From: Rhizobiaceae bacterium
Lineage (GTDB): Bacteria > Pseudomonadota > Alphaproteobacteria > Rhizobiales > Rhizobiaceae
DNA: 64,000 nucleotides
Direction of reading: 5' to 3'
Assembly (NCBI GenBank): GCA_023953905.1
Contig: JAMLJA010000007.1
Location: 62,001-126,000 of the forward strand
Below, piece by piece: positions 8,291 to 17,835 of the stretch. Positions within the stretch are counted from its first letter, which is position 1, and every line of letters begins with the position of its first letter. Both the position numbers and the translations under genes were made by a program. The notes under the pieces were generated by a model, which searched no databases, was not told where the DNA came from, and saw only the letters and a list, made by a program, of their open reading frames with translations.

Positions 8291-8406
8291 ATTCCATACG
8301 GGAGTACATTCGAACGAACCATCGGCGTCCGGGCATCCTTTCGAACGATCATTTGCCGCGCGGCAGGCGAGTATCCATCGCGTCAATGGTTCGGGAGAAA
8401 CTGTCG

Positions 8407-9936
8407 ATGAATGCGCTTGCGATGCCCACCAAGTCCGATCTTTCAATCCTCAGCGACCCACGTCTGTTTCGCGAATTCGCCTATGTCGGCGGCGCCTGGA
8501 CGGATGGCTCGTCGCGCCGGTCGATCGACGTCACAGACCCCGCCGATGGCTCCCGCGTCGGATCGGTCCCGGCGCTGACGGCAGGCGATGCCGCACAAGC
8601 GGTGCAGGCCGCCCACCGGGCGTTTGCCACGTGGTCGACCGAACCGCCGCATCGACGTGCGCGGATGCTGCAGCGTTGGCATGACCTGATCGTCACCGCC
8701 CGAGAGGATCTTGCCCGGCTGATGGTCCAGGAACAGGGCAAGCCGCTCTCCGAGGCGCGCGGCGAGATCGACTACGCCGCGTCCTTCGTCGCGTTCTACG
8801 CGGAGGAGGCCAAACGCGTCAGCCGCGAGGGGATCACGTCGCATCTGCCGGAGGCCGAAATGTCGGTCAGTCGCCAGCCTGTGGGTGTCGTGGCTCTTGT
8901 GACCCCATGGAACTTCCCGGCCGCAATGCTGACCCGCAAGGCCGCTGCCGCGCTGGCTGCCGGCTGCACGATCGTCGCCCATCCGTCTTCCGAAACACCG
9001 TTCTCGGCGCTTGCTCTGGCGGAACTTGGCGAACGCGCCGGGTTTCCGGCGGGCGTCTTCAACGTTGTCACCGGGGATGCGCCCGAAATTGTAGCAGCCT
9101 TCACCGGTTCGCCGCTGGTGCGCGCACTTTCCTTCACGGGATCCACGGCGGTCGGCCGGCTGCTTTATGCGCAGTCGGCGCCCACCATCAAACGGCTCGT
9201 GCTGGAACTGGGTGGACATGCCCCATTCATCGCATTCGCCGATTGTGCATTCGACCGCGCGGTGGATCGGGCGATTGCGGCAAAGTTCGCCACCTCCGGA
9301 CAGGACTGCCTTGCCGCCAACCGGTTCTATATCGAGCGCCCCATCTACGAGCGCTTTGTTAGCGCCTTCGCCGCGAAAGTCCGGAAAATGAGGATCGGAC
9401 CCGGCATGTCTGATCCCGACATCGGGCCGCTGATGAACGAACGCGCTATCGCTAAGCAGAAGGAGCATGTGGCCGACGCATTGGCGCGTGGGGCACGTCT
9501 GATCACCGGCGGCAGCGTTCACCTGGCCGGGCCTTTGTTCTTCGAGCCGACGGTTCTGGCCGACGTCCCGGAAGATGCCGCGATCTTTCGGGAAGAAACC
9601 TTCGGTCCGGTCGCTGCCTTTGCTGCCTTCGATGAGGAGGCTGATGTGATCGAAACGGCCAACATCACGGAAACTGGGCTTGTCGCCTATCTCTACACCG
9701 GGGACGATTCGCGCATCGCCCGTATCGTTTCGCAGCTCGAGTTCGGCATGGTTGCCGTCAATCGCACCAAGATCACAGGCGCGCCTGTTCCGTTCGGTGG
9801 CGTCAAACAGGCAGGCATCGGCCGCGAGGGATCGCGCCACGGCATGGATGCCTACACCGACCTCAAATATGTCTGCCGCGACACGTCGCGGTCCAACAAT
9901 ACGTTCGACAAGGAGCTGGATCATGCTGACAAATGA
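8407..9936 (+). CDS. doeC: Aldehyde dehydrogenase, probable aspartate-semialdehyde dehydrogenase DoeC (ssd)
   Basis: The start is placed at ATG 8407 (ATG 8386 is an alternative). The 509-residue NAD(P)-dependent aldehyde dehydrogenase has the TPWNFPAAM motif, the general-base glutamate in LELGGHAPF and the catalytic cysteine in SGQDC. In the ectoine pathway this gene (called ssd in rhizobia) oxidises aspartate semialdehyde to aspartate. It overlaps the doeD start by 14 bases. Sequence alone would say succinate-semialdehyde dehydrogenase (GabD-like). Confidence 0.85.
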   Translation: MNALAMPTKSDLSILSDPRLFREFAYVGGAWTDGSSRRSIDVTDPADGSRVGSVPALTAGDAAQAVQAAHRAFATWSTEPPHRRARMLQRWHDLIVTAREDLARLMVQEQGKPLSEARGEIDYAASFVAFYAEEAKRVSREGITSHLPEAEMSVSRQPVGVVALVTPWNFPAAMLTRKAAAALAAGCTIVAHPSSETPFSALALAELGERAGFPAGVFNVVTGDAPEIVAAFTGSPLVRALSFTGSTAVGRLLYAQSAPTIKRLVLELGGHAPFIAFADCAFDRAVDRAIAAKFATSGQDCLAANRFYIERPIYERFVSAFAAKVRKMRIGPGMSDPDIGPLMNERAIAKQKEHVADALARGARLITGGSVHLAGPLFFEPTVLADVPEDAAIFREETFGPVAAFAAFDEEADVIETANITETGLVAYLYTGDDSRIARIVSQLEFGMVAVNRTKITGAPVPFGGVKQAGIGREGSRHGMDAYTDLKYVCRDTSRSNNTFDKELDHADK

Positions 9937-11293
9937 CGTTCTCGATCGCTGGGACAGGGACAATTTCTTCCATCCATCGACGCATCTCGCCCAGCATGCG
10001 CGCGGCGAGACGCCGTCCCGAATCGTCACCGGCGGAAAGGGCGTGTTCATCGAGGACCGCGACGGCAATCGTCTGCTCGACGCGTTCGCGGGACTGTATT
10101 GCGTCAATGTAGGTTACGGACGGTCGGAGATCGCGGAGGCGATCGCGGACCAGGCCAAGGAACTCGCCTACTACCATGCCTATGTCGGACACGGCACGGA
10201 GGCCTCCATCACGCTCGCCAAGATGGTGCTGGAGCGCGCTCCAAAGGGCATGTCCAAGGTGTATTTCGGGCTCGGCGGTTCTGACGCCAACGAAACCAAC
10301 ATCAAACTCGTCTGGTACTACAACAACATTCTGGGGCGGCCGAATAAAAAGAAGATCATCTCGCGCTGGCGCGGCTATCACGGGTCGGGTCTCGTCACCG
10401 GCTCGCTGACCGGACTGAAGGTCTTTCACGACAAGTTCGACCTGCCGGTTGAACGCGTGATCCATACCCAGGCTCCGTATTATTATCGCCGCGACGATCG
10501 GACCATGAGCGAAGCAGAGTTTGTCGCGCATTGCGCAGACGAACTGGAGGCACTGATTGCCCGCGAGGGTGCCGAAACGATCGCCGGCTTTATCGGGGAG
10601 CCCGTGCTTGGCACCGGTGGCATCGTTCCGCCGCCAGCCGGCTATTGGGCGGCGATCCAGAATGTTCTGAAGAAGCATGACATCCTGCTGATCGCCGACG
10701 AGGTGGTCACAGGCTTTGGCCGTCTGGGGTCCATGTTCGGCTCGGACCATTATGGGATAGAGCCCGATATCATCACCATCGCCAAGGGCCTGACCTCGGC
10801 CTACGCGCCGCTTTCCGGTTCGATCATCGGCGACCGGGTCTGGAAGGTGCTCGAACAGGGCACGGACGAAAACGGCCCGATCGGCCATGGCTGGACCTAT
10901 TCGGCCCATCCGATCGGTGCGGCGGCGGGCGTTGCCAATCTGAAGCTGATCGACAGCCTCGGCCTTTTGCAGAACGCGCGCGAGACTGGCGCCTGGCTCA
11001 ACACCGCGATGAAGGAAGCGCTCGGCGAACACGCCCATGTCGGGGAAGTGCGCGGGGAGGGCATGCTGTGTGCCGTCGAGTTCGTCGAGGATCGCGAGGA
11101 GCGTCGCTTTTTCGACCCCGCCGCCAAGGTCGGACCCTCGATTGCCGCGGCGCTCCTGAAGCGAGGGGTCATCGCCCGCGCGATGCCGCAAGGCGACATT
11201 CTGGGCTTTGCGCCGCCGATGTGCCTGTCAAAGGCGGAGGCCGACGAAGTGGTCGGCAAGACCGCAGAGGCTGTGAAGGATGTGCTGGGCTGA
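9923..11293 (+). CDS. doeD: Class III aminotransferase, probable diaminobutyrate transaminase DoeD (atf)
   Basis: Start ATG 9923 lies inside the end of doeC. The 456-residue class III (omega) aminotransferase shows GGSDANETNIKL, the cofactor aspartate in LLIADEVVTGFGRLG and the PLP lysine in IAKGLTSAYAPLSG. The expected reaction is conversion of L-2,4-diaminobutyrate to aspartate semialdehyde, closing the route ectoine to aspartate with DoeC. It is the last gene of the ehuBCDA-eutBC-doeXCD operon; no clear terminator was seen in the next 80 bases. Confidence 0.85.
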   Translation: MLTNDVLDRWDRDNFFHPSTHLAQHARGETPSRIVTGGKGVFIEDRDGNRLLDAFAGLYCVNVGYGRSEIAEAIADQAKELAYYHAYVGHGTEASITLAKMVLERAPKGMSKVYFGLGGSDANETNIKLVWYYNNILGRPNKKKIISRWRGYHGSGLVTGSLTGLKVFHDKFDLPVERVIHTQAPYYYRRDDRTMSEAEFVAHCADELEALIAREGAETIAGFIGEPVLGTGGIVPPPAGYWAAIQNVLKKHDILLIADEVVTGFGRLGSMFGSDHYGIEPDIITIAKGLTSAYAPLSGSIIGDRVWKVLEQGTDENGPIGHGWTYSAHPIGAAAGVANLKLIDSLGLLQNARETGAWLNTAMKEALGEHAHVGEVRGEGMLCAVEFVEDREERRFFDPAAKVGPSIAAALLKRGVIARAMPQGDILGFAPPMCLSKAEADEVVGKTAEAVKDVLG

Positions 11294-11371
11294 AGCCGCG
11301 GTCAGGCGAAAGGGCGCGCTGGCGGAGCTTCAATCGGCTATGCGGTCCCGCTACCGCACCATCAGGCCACA

Positions 11372-11547
11372 AGTGTAAGGTGAATGCCGGGTCTGAGAGT
11401 ACGATTCCGCAGGGGCGCCTTAGCTGTTTAGTCCCGTTGTTTGCTGGAGCGGGTTTGTGATGAATCGTTCTGGTTCTGAAGTCCAGCGTTTGCAGATGAA
11501 CTCGTAGGGCGTGAGCCCCTTCAATGTCTTGAGGCGGCAATCGTCTC
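11372..11547 (-). pseudogene. IS481-like transposase, C-terminal remnant with probable terminal repeat
   Basis: On the minus strand the frame ending at 11420 reads LKTLKGLTPYEF, ICKRWTSEPERFI and GLNS, the typical C-terminus of IS481/IS3-type DDE transposases. Only about 40 residues remain. Outside the stop, TGTAAGGTGAATGCCGG (from about 11372) looks like the element's terminal inverted repeat. The other end is lost where it abuts the Tn3 remnant at about 11547. Confidence 0.6.
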
Positions 11548-12040
11548 TTTGGGCAACCGAACGACTGCCTCGTCCGACGGACAATTCTTCCGTGCGATCG
11601 ACCGAGCGGCAAAACACGGCGACGTCAACCTTACACTATGGCAACGAGCCGCGACCGAAATTCTACAGCCACCTGTCGGTCCAGTTCAGCTATTTCAGCG
11701 TCTCGCCCATCAGCCCCAACGGAAAGCGAAGCGGCCTCTGTGCTCGATGACCTTCTTGACCAAGATACGATCCTGGAGTTCCAGGAGCATTTTACTGACA
11801 CGCGTGGCGCGAGCGATCTTGTCTTTGAGCTGTTCGCCGCCATCGTGCACTGGAACACCGTTCATCTCGACCGAGCTATCACGCATCTGAAGCGAGAGGG
11901 CAGAAACATTCCTGACACGCTGCTCAAGCCCGCCTCGCCGCTCAGTTGGTGACCCGTCAGCCTGACCGGCATCTACACCTTGGACAATTAGCGCCAGATG
12001 CCCGCCGGTTTCAGATCGCTTCGCTTGCCAACCCCAGTCC
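11548..12040 (+). pseudogene. Tn3-family transposase TnpA, decayed C-terminal remnant
   Basis: Three successive plus-strand frames give one Tn3 TnpA sequence: TTASSDGQFFRAIDRAAKHG, then YGNEPRPKFYSHLS, then ESEAASVLDDLLDQDTILE through EHFTDTRGASDLVFELF. The reading then jumps to VHWNTVHLDRAITHLKREG and LSPL-type sequence, so about 100 residues of the family's conserved region are missing. A TGA replaces the usual tryptophan codon after SPLS, and a second stop follows (LTGIYTLDN*). At least two frameshifts, one internal deletion and two nonsense codons make it non-functional. From 12040 to 12232 no gene or clear element is visible, and base composition is more AT-rich. Confidence 0.72.
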
Positions 12041-12232
12041 GGCGAGCAGAGGGATGGTCGTGCTTCGTTCGACCTCACGGTAGAATTTGGAGCAGCTCTT
12101 CTTCTGGCACCTCCAAGTGAATGCAACCGCCCCTTGGAATGCCATTTCGGACTTTCCGCACTCACTCACCGCGCATGAATTTTTCTACAGTGAGGAAGCT
12201 ACAAATGTCAGAACAAATGTAGATTACGTAGT

Positions 12233-12904
12233 TTACTCTAGCGCTTCCAGGATCCGGTCGGTGCTGCCGTTGCCAAGGTCCTCCAGCACCAGCAAACAGT
12301 CTTCGTTCTGGAAGGCGCTAGCTTCGTAGACGCCGGTGCATAAGGCTACGAAGGGGATGCCGGCCTTCTGCGCGGCGTGGCCGTCGAGCGGTGTATCGCC
12401 GATCAACAGCATCGGCACACCCGCAAAGCGGGCCCGGGCAGCAAGGGAAAGGTCGCTGCGCACGCGGGTGCGTGAGCCGAAAAATCCGGCGTCCCAGTCG
12501 ATCAGAGACGCGTCGAGCCCAGCGCCTGTCAGCTTCATGCGGCTACGACCGATCGAGTTGCCGGTGAGCAAGCCGTTACTGAGGCCGGCATCTCGGAAGG
12601 TTCGAAGCGCCTCGGGCACAAAGGGCAGCAGCTTCAGCGCGCCATCCGGCTGTAGATAGCTAAGGGAGACCGCGTCGAGTTGTTTTGAGACGGCCTCGGC
12701 AAGGCCGATATCGAGGTTTGCTGCTTCCAGCAGCTCGCAGATGATCTGCCAGTCGGTCTTGCCGTGGGTCACGATCCCGGGAACGGACACGTCCGGTGCA
12801 ACGCGGGCGATCGCGTCAAGATAGGGGCCAAGGCCGCGCACGTCGTTGTAGAGGAGGGTGCCGTCGATATCCCAGAGCAGGACCGGGGCAGGGGAGGAAG
12901 TCAT
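12233..12904 (-). CDS. HAD-superfamily phosphatase
   Basis: The 223-residue protein has the HAD nucleophile motif WDIDGTLL (D12, D14), the threonine motif LLTGNS and motif IV LLIGDTPLDGHAA. The cap insert is alpha-helical and of phosphoglycolate-phosphatase size. Its ATG overlaps the stop of the inositol-phosphatase-like gene. As last gene in a rok-binding protein-permease-ATPase-phosphatase operon, it probably dephosphorylates an imported sugar phosphate or its product; the exact substrate is not visible. Confidence 0.82.
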   Translation of the reverse strand: MTSSPAPVLLWDIDGTLLYNDVRGLGPYLDAIARVAPDVSVPGIVTHGKTDWQIICELLEAANLDIGLAEAVSKQLDAVSLSYLQPDGALKLLPFVPEALRTFRDAGLSNGLLTGNSIGRSRMKLTGAGLDASLIDWDAGFFGSRTRVRSDLSLAARARFAGVPMLLIGDTPLDGHAAQKAGIPFVALCTGVYEASAFQNEDCLLVLEDLGNGSTDRILEALE

Positions 12905-13746
12905 GATGCTGTCTCCGGATTCGGGGAAAGGGTCAAGATGCCGTCGAGGGTGGATTGGGCGGGTTCAAAGCCCCGACCATGAGCGATGTAGCGCTCGGCC
13001 TTCCAGAGCGGTGTTGCTGGCGATCCGTCGTGGAGGCGGCAGACGAGGCCGCCGCCTGCCGCCAGGACCAGCGCCATGCCGGCCGCATGGTCCCATGGTC
13101 TTGTCGATATTTCGCAGGCAACATCCGCTCGGCCGGCGGAGACATAGGCGAGCGCCAGCGCCGCCGATCCGAGCCGCCGGATGGCGCGGAAGCCCTTCAG
13201 CGCGTCAAGATAGCGGGCGACCGCCGTCGCACCGAGCGGCCTGGCCTCATAGGGAAAGTTCATCAGGCAGACGCAGTCGCGGTCGTCTTCCCCGGCGCGG
13301 CTTTCGGCCGGGCGGCCGTTCACCGTCACGCCGCCAGCTGTCCCGCGAAACAACTCGTCGCGCTCCGGGTCGTAGATCACGCCCGCGACGAGCTCGCCCC
13401 GAACGACCACACCTATGGAGATGCAATAGAGCGGCAGACCGCCGGCGAAGTTGCTGGTGCCGTCAATGGGATCGACAATCCAGGCAATCTCGCTCTCGCC
13501 GGCTCCGCCGAACTCTTCGCCGACCACCGTCGAAGCCGGATAGGCTTTGATGAGCGCTGTGCGGATTATCTCCTCCGCTCCCAGATCGAATTCGGTGACG
13601 ACGTCACTGTGGCGGCTCTTGTGATCGGCGCGGATGAGCCCGCCGAAATGCCTGTGAACATAAGCGCCGGCCTTGCATGCGGCGGCGGCGGCGCAATCGG
13701 CGAGGTCTTCCGCGAGCGCGACGGGTTCGGTTCGGGCAAGCGTCAT
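12901..13746 (-). CDS. Inositol-monophosphatase-family phosphatase
   Basis: The 281-residue protein carries the metal-binding motifs of the Mg-dependent, lithium-sensitive phosphatase family: VGEEFGG, DPIDGTSNFAGG and RPWDHAAGM. The family includes inositol monophosphatase, histidinol-phosphatase, CysQ and fructose-bisphosphatase-like enzymes. It overlaps the ATPase stop by one base (TGATG) and the HAD gene start. The operon context favours a sugar-phosphate substrate in the cytoplasm. Confidence 0.85.
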   Translation of the reverse strand: MTLARTEPVALAEDLADCAAAAACKAGAYVHRHFGGLIRADHKSRHSDVVTEFDLGAEEIIRTALIKAYPASTVVGEEFGGAGESEIAWIVDPIDGTSNFAGGLPLYCISIGVVVRGELVAGVIYDPERDELFRGTAGGVTVNGRPAESRAGEDDRDCVCLMNFPYEARPLGATAVARYLDALKGFRAIRRLGSAALALAYVSAGRADVACEISTRPWDHAAGMALVLAAGGGLVCRLHDGSPATPLWKAERYIAHGRGFEPAQSTLDGILTLSPNPETAS

Positions 13747-14816
13747 CAGGCAACGACTTCCAGGTTGCGGCCCTCGCCATCGAAGGCATGGACGCCATCC
13801 GGCTTGAGGGTCAGGCCGACAGTTTCACCGACAACGGCCGACGGTGGCTCGGCGCTGAGCGCGAACATCGGCCGCCCCTTGACGGCAAGACCGATGATCC
13901 AGTCCGCCCCGGTCGGCTGGATGGTGTCGATAACCGCCTCCATCGCGCCGGCGCCGGGCGCCGCCATGCGAAGGGCTTCCGGCCGCACGCCAAAAGTCTC
14001 CACGGCGCGGGCGGGGAGGGCACAGGCGTTGCCGAGCCAGGCGGCGAGGTCGTCGCCCTGGGCCGCGCCCACCATGTTCATCGGCGGATTGCCGACGAAG
14101 TTGGCGACGAAGCGTGTGGCAGGGCGGTGGTAGATGTCCATCGGCTTGGCCATCTGCTCGATGACGCCCTTGTTCATCACGGCGATGGTGGTGGCCATGG
14201 TCATGGCTTCGAGCTGATCGTGCGTGACGAAGATCACTGTGCAGCCGAGCGTCTTGTGCAGACGCTTCAGCTCAGCCCGCATTTCCAGACGCAGCGCCGC
14301 GTCGAGGTTGGAAAGCGGCTCGTCGAGGAGCAGGAGGCTCGGATTGACCGCCAGCATGCGGGCGAGCGCCACGCGCTGCTGCTGGCCGCCGGACAATTCG
14401 CGCGGATAACGCGCACCCAGCCCGTCGAGATGGAACAGCTTGGCCAGCTCCTTGAACCGGTTCGCTTTTTCCGTCGAGGTGGCCTTCCGCATCGCAAGGC
14501 CGAAGACCACGTTCTCCTCCACCGTCATGTGCGGCCAGAGCGCGTAGCTCTGGAACATCAGGCCGAGATTGCGCTTTTCGGGGCGCAGGAATTCGCCGGT
14601 ACGGGAGGAGAAGAACACCTTGTCGCCGAACAGAAGCTCGCCACTGTTGGGTCGTTCGAGCCCAGCGATCATGCGCAGCGTCGTCGTCTTGCCGCAGCCG
14701 GACGGGCCGAGCAGGCAGACGAACTCGCCCGCCTTGAAGGTGGTGCTGAGGTCGTTGACGGCGAGGAATTTGCCGCCGTAGTTCTTCACAAGGTTCTTGA
14801 GGATTACGTCCGACAT
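13746..14816 (-). CDS. ABC transporter ATPase (FbpC/AfuC-type)
   Basis: Start ATG 14816, 2 bases after the permease stop; the open frame upstream of it belongs to another gene's region. The 356-residue product has Walker A GPSGCGKTT, signature LSGGQQQRVALARM, Walker B LLLLDEPLSNLD and a C-terminal TOBE regulatory domain (about 240-356). It energises the fused permease encoded upstream. ATPases of this class serve ferric iron, spermidine, phosphonate and sugar-phosphate importers, so the ligand must be read from context. Confidence 0.86.
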   Translation of the reverse strand: MSDVILKNLVKNYGGKFLAVNDLSTTFKAGEFVCLLGPSGCGKTTTLRMIAGLERPNSGELLFGDKVFFSSRTGEFLRPEKRNLGLMFQSYALWPHMTVEENVVFGLAMRKATSTEKANRFKELAKLFHLDGLGARYPRELSGGQQQRVALARMLAVNPSLLLLDEPLSNLDAALRLEMRAELKRLHKTLGCTVIFVTHDQLEAMTMATTIAVMNKGVIEQMAKPMDIYHRPATRFVANFVGNPPMNMVGAAQGDDLAAWLGNACALPARAVETFGVRPEALRMAAPGAGAMEAVIDTIQPTGADWIIGLAVKGRPMFALSAEPPSAVVGETVGLTLKPDGVHAFDGEGRNLEVVA

Positions 14817-14818
14817 AA

Positions 14819-16624
14819 TCAGCCTCCCAGTCCGCCGGCAAGGTTCGTTTTGGTGATCCTCTGGAGGAGGAGCACGAGCAGCATGACGACGAGGCCGATG
14901 ATCAGGATCGTCGCATTGGCCAGTTGCGTGTGGCCGTAGTCGAGGAAGCGCAGCGACTGGGTCGTCAGCATTTCCGTGCCGGGCGTCACCAGCATGATGA
15001 CGAGGCTGAGTTCCTTCATGCCCGAGATGAAGGGTAGGATGATCGCTGTCACCAGCGCCGTCTTCTGCAGCGGCCCGATGATGGCGAGGATGCGGCGGAA
15101 GAACCCCGCGCCTAGCACCATGCCTGCCTCCTCCGGCTCGCGACCGACCTGCATCATGGCCGAGATGCCGGAGCGCGAGGCATAGGGCAGGTAGGTGACG
15201 ACCATGACAAGGATGAGCAGGCTCAGCGAGCCGTAGAGCGCCGGGATCGGCCCGCGCGGTACCGCGAAGAGCGAAAGGAAGGCCGCAGCGAAGGCAAGGC
15301 CCGGCATCAGATAGGGCAGGAACGATACCTGCCGCAGGAAGCCGGCGAGCCAGCCGCCCGAAAGCCGCACCACCGCATAGCCGACCGTCAGCCCCAGCAC
15401 GCCGCAGAGGACGGCGGCCGAGCCGGCGATCGCCAGGCTGTTGCGCAGCGCCGTCAGGATTTCTGGGCTGGTGAAGACGCCCGGCTGGCCGTCCGCGCCC
15501 GTCCAATAGGCGAGGCCGAAATTGGAGAAGGCGAATACGCCCGGCTCGCGCATGACCGTCGACAGCAGCATGACGAGGAGCGGCGCGAAGGCGGCGACGA
15601 GGAAGACGGTCCAGGCGATTGCCGTGAAGGGCAGGCGCAAGGCCCCGAGTTCGGCGACGTCACGCTTGCCGCCCTTGCCGCCGACCGTGACGAAGCGCTG
15701 CCAGTTGCGCACCATCCAGATGTCGGCGAGCAGCATCAGGATGCCGAATATCGCGAGCACGATGGCGAGCACCGCGGCGACGCCCGAGGCGCCGGAGCGG
15801 ATGGAGGAATAAAGCGAGGTGGAGAGCAGCGTATAGCCGACCGGCGCGCCGAGCACATAGGGCGTCGCGAACGTGCCGAGCGTGCGGGCGATCGTCAGCA
15901 GCAGCACCGACATGGTGGTGGGGATAAGCAGCGGCAGCAGCACCTTCATCCAGACGACGCGCTGCGGCGCGCCGAGTGTGGTGGCGGCTTCCTCGAGCTG
16001 CGTATCGATCTTGTTCAGCGCATTGGAGAACAGGAGGAAGGCAAAGGGAAAGTAGCTGAGCGCGAGGCACATGACGATCGGCAGCGGGCCGTAGGATAGC
16101 CAGTCCGGCGGGGTCAGGCCGATGACCTCCAGCATGCCGGGCGCGCCACCCGTGCGCCGGTTCTTGAAAACGGTGATCCAGGCCGAGGCGAGCGCCTGCG
16201 AGGGCAGCATGTAGGGAATGATCAGCAGGAAGCCGAGCAGGCCGCGTCCGCGGATATTGGTGCTTGTCACCAGGGCGGCGAGCGTTAGGCCGAAGACGAC
16301 GGCAAGCGCCGTCGAAAAGACCGCGACAGTAAGCGTGTTCCAGAGTGGCGTCCAGAAGATGTCGACGCTGACGTGCGAATGGAAGACGCGCTCCAGATAG
16401 GAGAACGTCATGTCACCGGGCTTTGCGCTGGCCCGCACGGCGTCCATGCGGGTGAAGCGCAGGGCGCTGAACACGATGGCGGCGACGGGCGCCAGTACGA
16501 GATAGCCGAGCACGACGGCGAGAACGGCGCCAATCGCGATGCTCGGCTCTGCGCGCAGATCGGCCACCAGCAGCCGCAAGCGCACGCCAAGTGGCGGCTT
16601 GGCCGCCGAAGTGGAAATTGCCAT
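14819..16624 (-). CDS. ABC transporter permease, duplicated FbpB/AfuB type
   Basis: The 601-residue protein has two tandem permease halves (about 1-310 and 320-601), each with its own EAA loop (EAATTLGAPQRVVWM and EEAGMVLGAGFFRRIL), about 12 membrane segments in all. Such fused permeases are usual in FbpB/AfuB-type systems. It lies between the binding-protein and ATPase genes in the same operon. A good GGAGGA ribosome site precedes ATG 16624. Confidence 0.87.
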   Translation of the reverse strand: MAISTSAAKPPLGVRLRLLVADLRAEPSIAIGAVLAVVLGYLVLAPVAAIVFSALRFTRMDAVRASAKPGDMTFSYLERVFHSHVSVDIFWTPLWNTLTVAVFSTALAVVFGLTLAALVTSTNIRGRGLLGFLLIIPYMLPSQALASAWITVFKNRRTGGAPGMLEVIGLTPPDWLSYGPLPIVMCLALSYFPFAFLLFSNALNKIDTQLEEAATTLGAPQRVVWMKVLLPLLIPTTMSVLLLTIARTLGTFATPYVLGAPVGYTLLSTSLYSSIRSGASGVAAVLAIVLAIFGILMLLADIWMVRNWQRFVTVGGKGGKRDVAELGALRLPFTAIAWTVFLVAAFAPLLVMLLSTVMREPGVFAFSNFGLAYWTGADGQPGVFTSPEILTALRNSLAIAGSAAVLCGVLGLTVGYAVVRLSGGWLAGFLRQVSFLPYLMPGLAFAAAFLSLFAVPRGPIPALYGSLSLLILVMVVTYLPYASRSGISAMMQVGREPEEAGMVLGAGFFRRILAIIGPLQKTALVTAIILPFISGMKELSLVIMLVTPGTEMLTTQSLRFLDYGHTQLANATILIIGLVVMLLVLLLQRITKTNLAGGLGG

Positions 16625-16642
16625 GAATTCCTCCTCCGGGCA

Positions 16643-16662
16643 GAAGCGCGGTCAAGCGCTTC
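16643..16662 (-). promoter_or_regulatory. Intercistronic stem-loop after the binding-protein gene
   Basis: GAAGCGC (16643-16649) pairs perfectly with GCGCTTC (16656-16662) around a six-base loop. A second small stem (CCGCA/TGCGG) lies beside it, toward the binding-protein gene. It sits in the 84-base gap between binding protein and permease and probably stabilises the upstream message or attenuates downstream expression. Confidence 0.45.
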
Positions 16663-16708
16663 CACCCGCAAGCCGCGTGCGGCCTGAATGCATGTTGTGC
16701 GGAAAATA

Positions 16709-17809
16709 TCAGCGGTTGTTGGTGATCCAGAAGTCGAGCAGTTCCTGGCGGCGCTCGGCGACCTTCGCATTGTCGGAGACGAGCAGTGTCGTGCCCCAGC
16801 CCTCGACATTCGGGAACGGATTGCCCGGATTGGACGAGAGCTTCGGATTGGACGAATAGGCGCCCAGGTCGCCCGTCCAGGGCTGCACGCCCTCTTCCGT
16901 CAGGAGGAAATGGGTGAGCAGCTTGGCCGCGTTCGGGTGCGGTCCGCCGGCGACGAGCTGAACGTAGCTCGGCTGGTTGATGCCCTGGAATGGCTTCAGC
17001 GCACACATGCCGAGCGCAAGGTTCTTCGTCTCGATCTCGCGGTGGCGGCCGAGCGTGTAGAGGCCGAGCGGCGGGTTCTCTTGGCCGCGCGCGCCTACGG
17101 CGGCGGCGATCTCCACGTCTTCGTTGTAGAGCACCGGCCTGGCGCTGGCGAGGCGCTTGATGAATTCGATGCCGGCATTCTTCTCGGTCGTCTCCAGCGG
17201 CTTGCCGTAGAGTTCCTGGTAGGCAGCGGCAAGTTCCCCAGAGCGTTCCTCGATGGCGGAGAAGGCCTGGATCTGCGTGGAGCGCAAGCGCGGGTCAAGC
17301 ATATGGAAGCGGCCGGCCCATTCCGGCTCGGTGAGCTGCCAGACATTGGTGATTGGGCAGGACTGGTAGCGCTCGGTGTTATAGCCGATGATCGTGACCT
17401 GCCAGAGATAGACCAACGGATCCTGGCTTGCCGCAGGAATGTCGCCGGCAAGGTCGGCCGGCAGGTAATTCTCCACGAACGCGCCGGGCTTCAGCTCGGT
17501 GACAAGGCGCGGGCCGTCGTCATAGCCGATGATGTCGGCCTGCACGTTGCTGGCCTCTACCTCGCGCACCACGCGCTCGGTGCTTTCGGCATCGGTCATC
17601 TTGGTGCCGAACACCTTGATGCCGTACTTTGCCTCGAAAGCCTCGCCCGCTTTGGCGATACGGCTCGAATGCCAGTAGGCAACGACGCTGCCTTCCTCCT
17701 TGGCGGCGGCAATCAGCGCTTCCATGTCGGCAGCTTCGGCCGTCGCGGTGAGTGGCGCGAGCATGGCCGCAGTTGCCAGCAAAAGTCCCGCGATTGACTT
17801 CAATGTCAT
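16709..17809 (-). CDS. Periplasmic binding protein, FbpA/AfuA type (candidate sugar-phosphate binder)
   Basis: The start is placed at ATG 17809 after GGAGGA. The 366-residue product has a signal peptide (MTLKSIAGLLLATAAML, cleavage near TATAEA) and the family-1 fold of iron/sugar-phosphate binding proteins (EGSVVAYWHSSRIAKAGEAFEAKYGIKV; P-rich hinge). General annotation would say ferric iron. AfuA, an FbpA homologue, was shown in pathogens to bind hexose phosphates, and here the operon contains two phosphatases and a ROK regulator. Sugar phosphate is therefore the better guess. Confidence 0.8.
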   Translation of the reverse strand: MTLKSIAGLLLATAAMLAPLTATAEAADMEALIAAAKEEGSVVAYWHSSRIAKAGEAFEAKYGIKVFGTKMTDAESTERVVREVEASNVQADIIGYDDGPRLVTELKPGAFVENYLPADLAGDIPAASQDPLVYLWQVTIIGYNTERYQSCPITNVWQLTEPEWAGRFHMLDPRLRSTQIQAFSAIEERSGELAAAYQELYGKPLETTEKNAGIEFIKRLASARPVLYNEDVEIAAAVGARGQENPPLGLYTLGRHREIETKNLALGMCALKPFQGINQPSYVQLVAGGPHPNAAKLLTHFLLTEEGVQPWTGDLGAYSSNPKLSSNPGNPFPNVEGWGTTLLVSDNAKVAERRQELLDFWITNNR

Positions 17810-17835
17810 AGTCTGTCCTCCGTTGAATTGAAGTG

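Noticed and set aside
12960..12990. tRNA-like GGTTC segment
   Set aside because: It lies inside the inositol-phosphatase-like gene and no cloverleaf can be drawn; no tRNA or CRISPR seen anywhere.
13746..17809. Ferric iron transporter
   Set aside because: Family resemblance only; phosphatases and ROK regulator in the operon and no iron-related gene argue for sugar phosphates.
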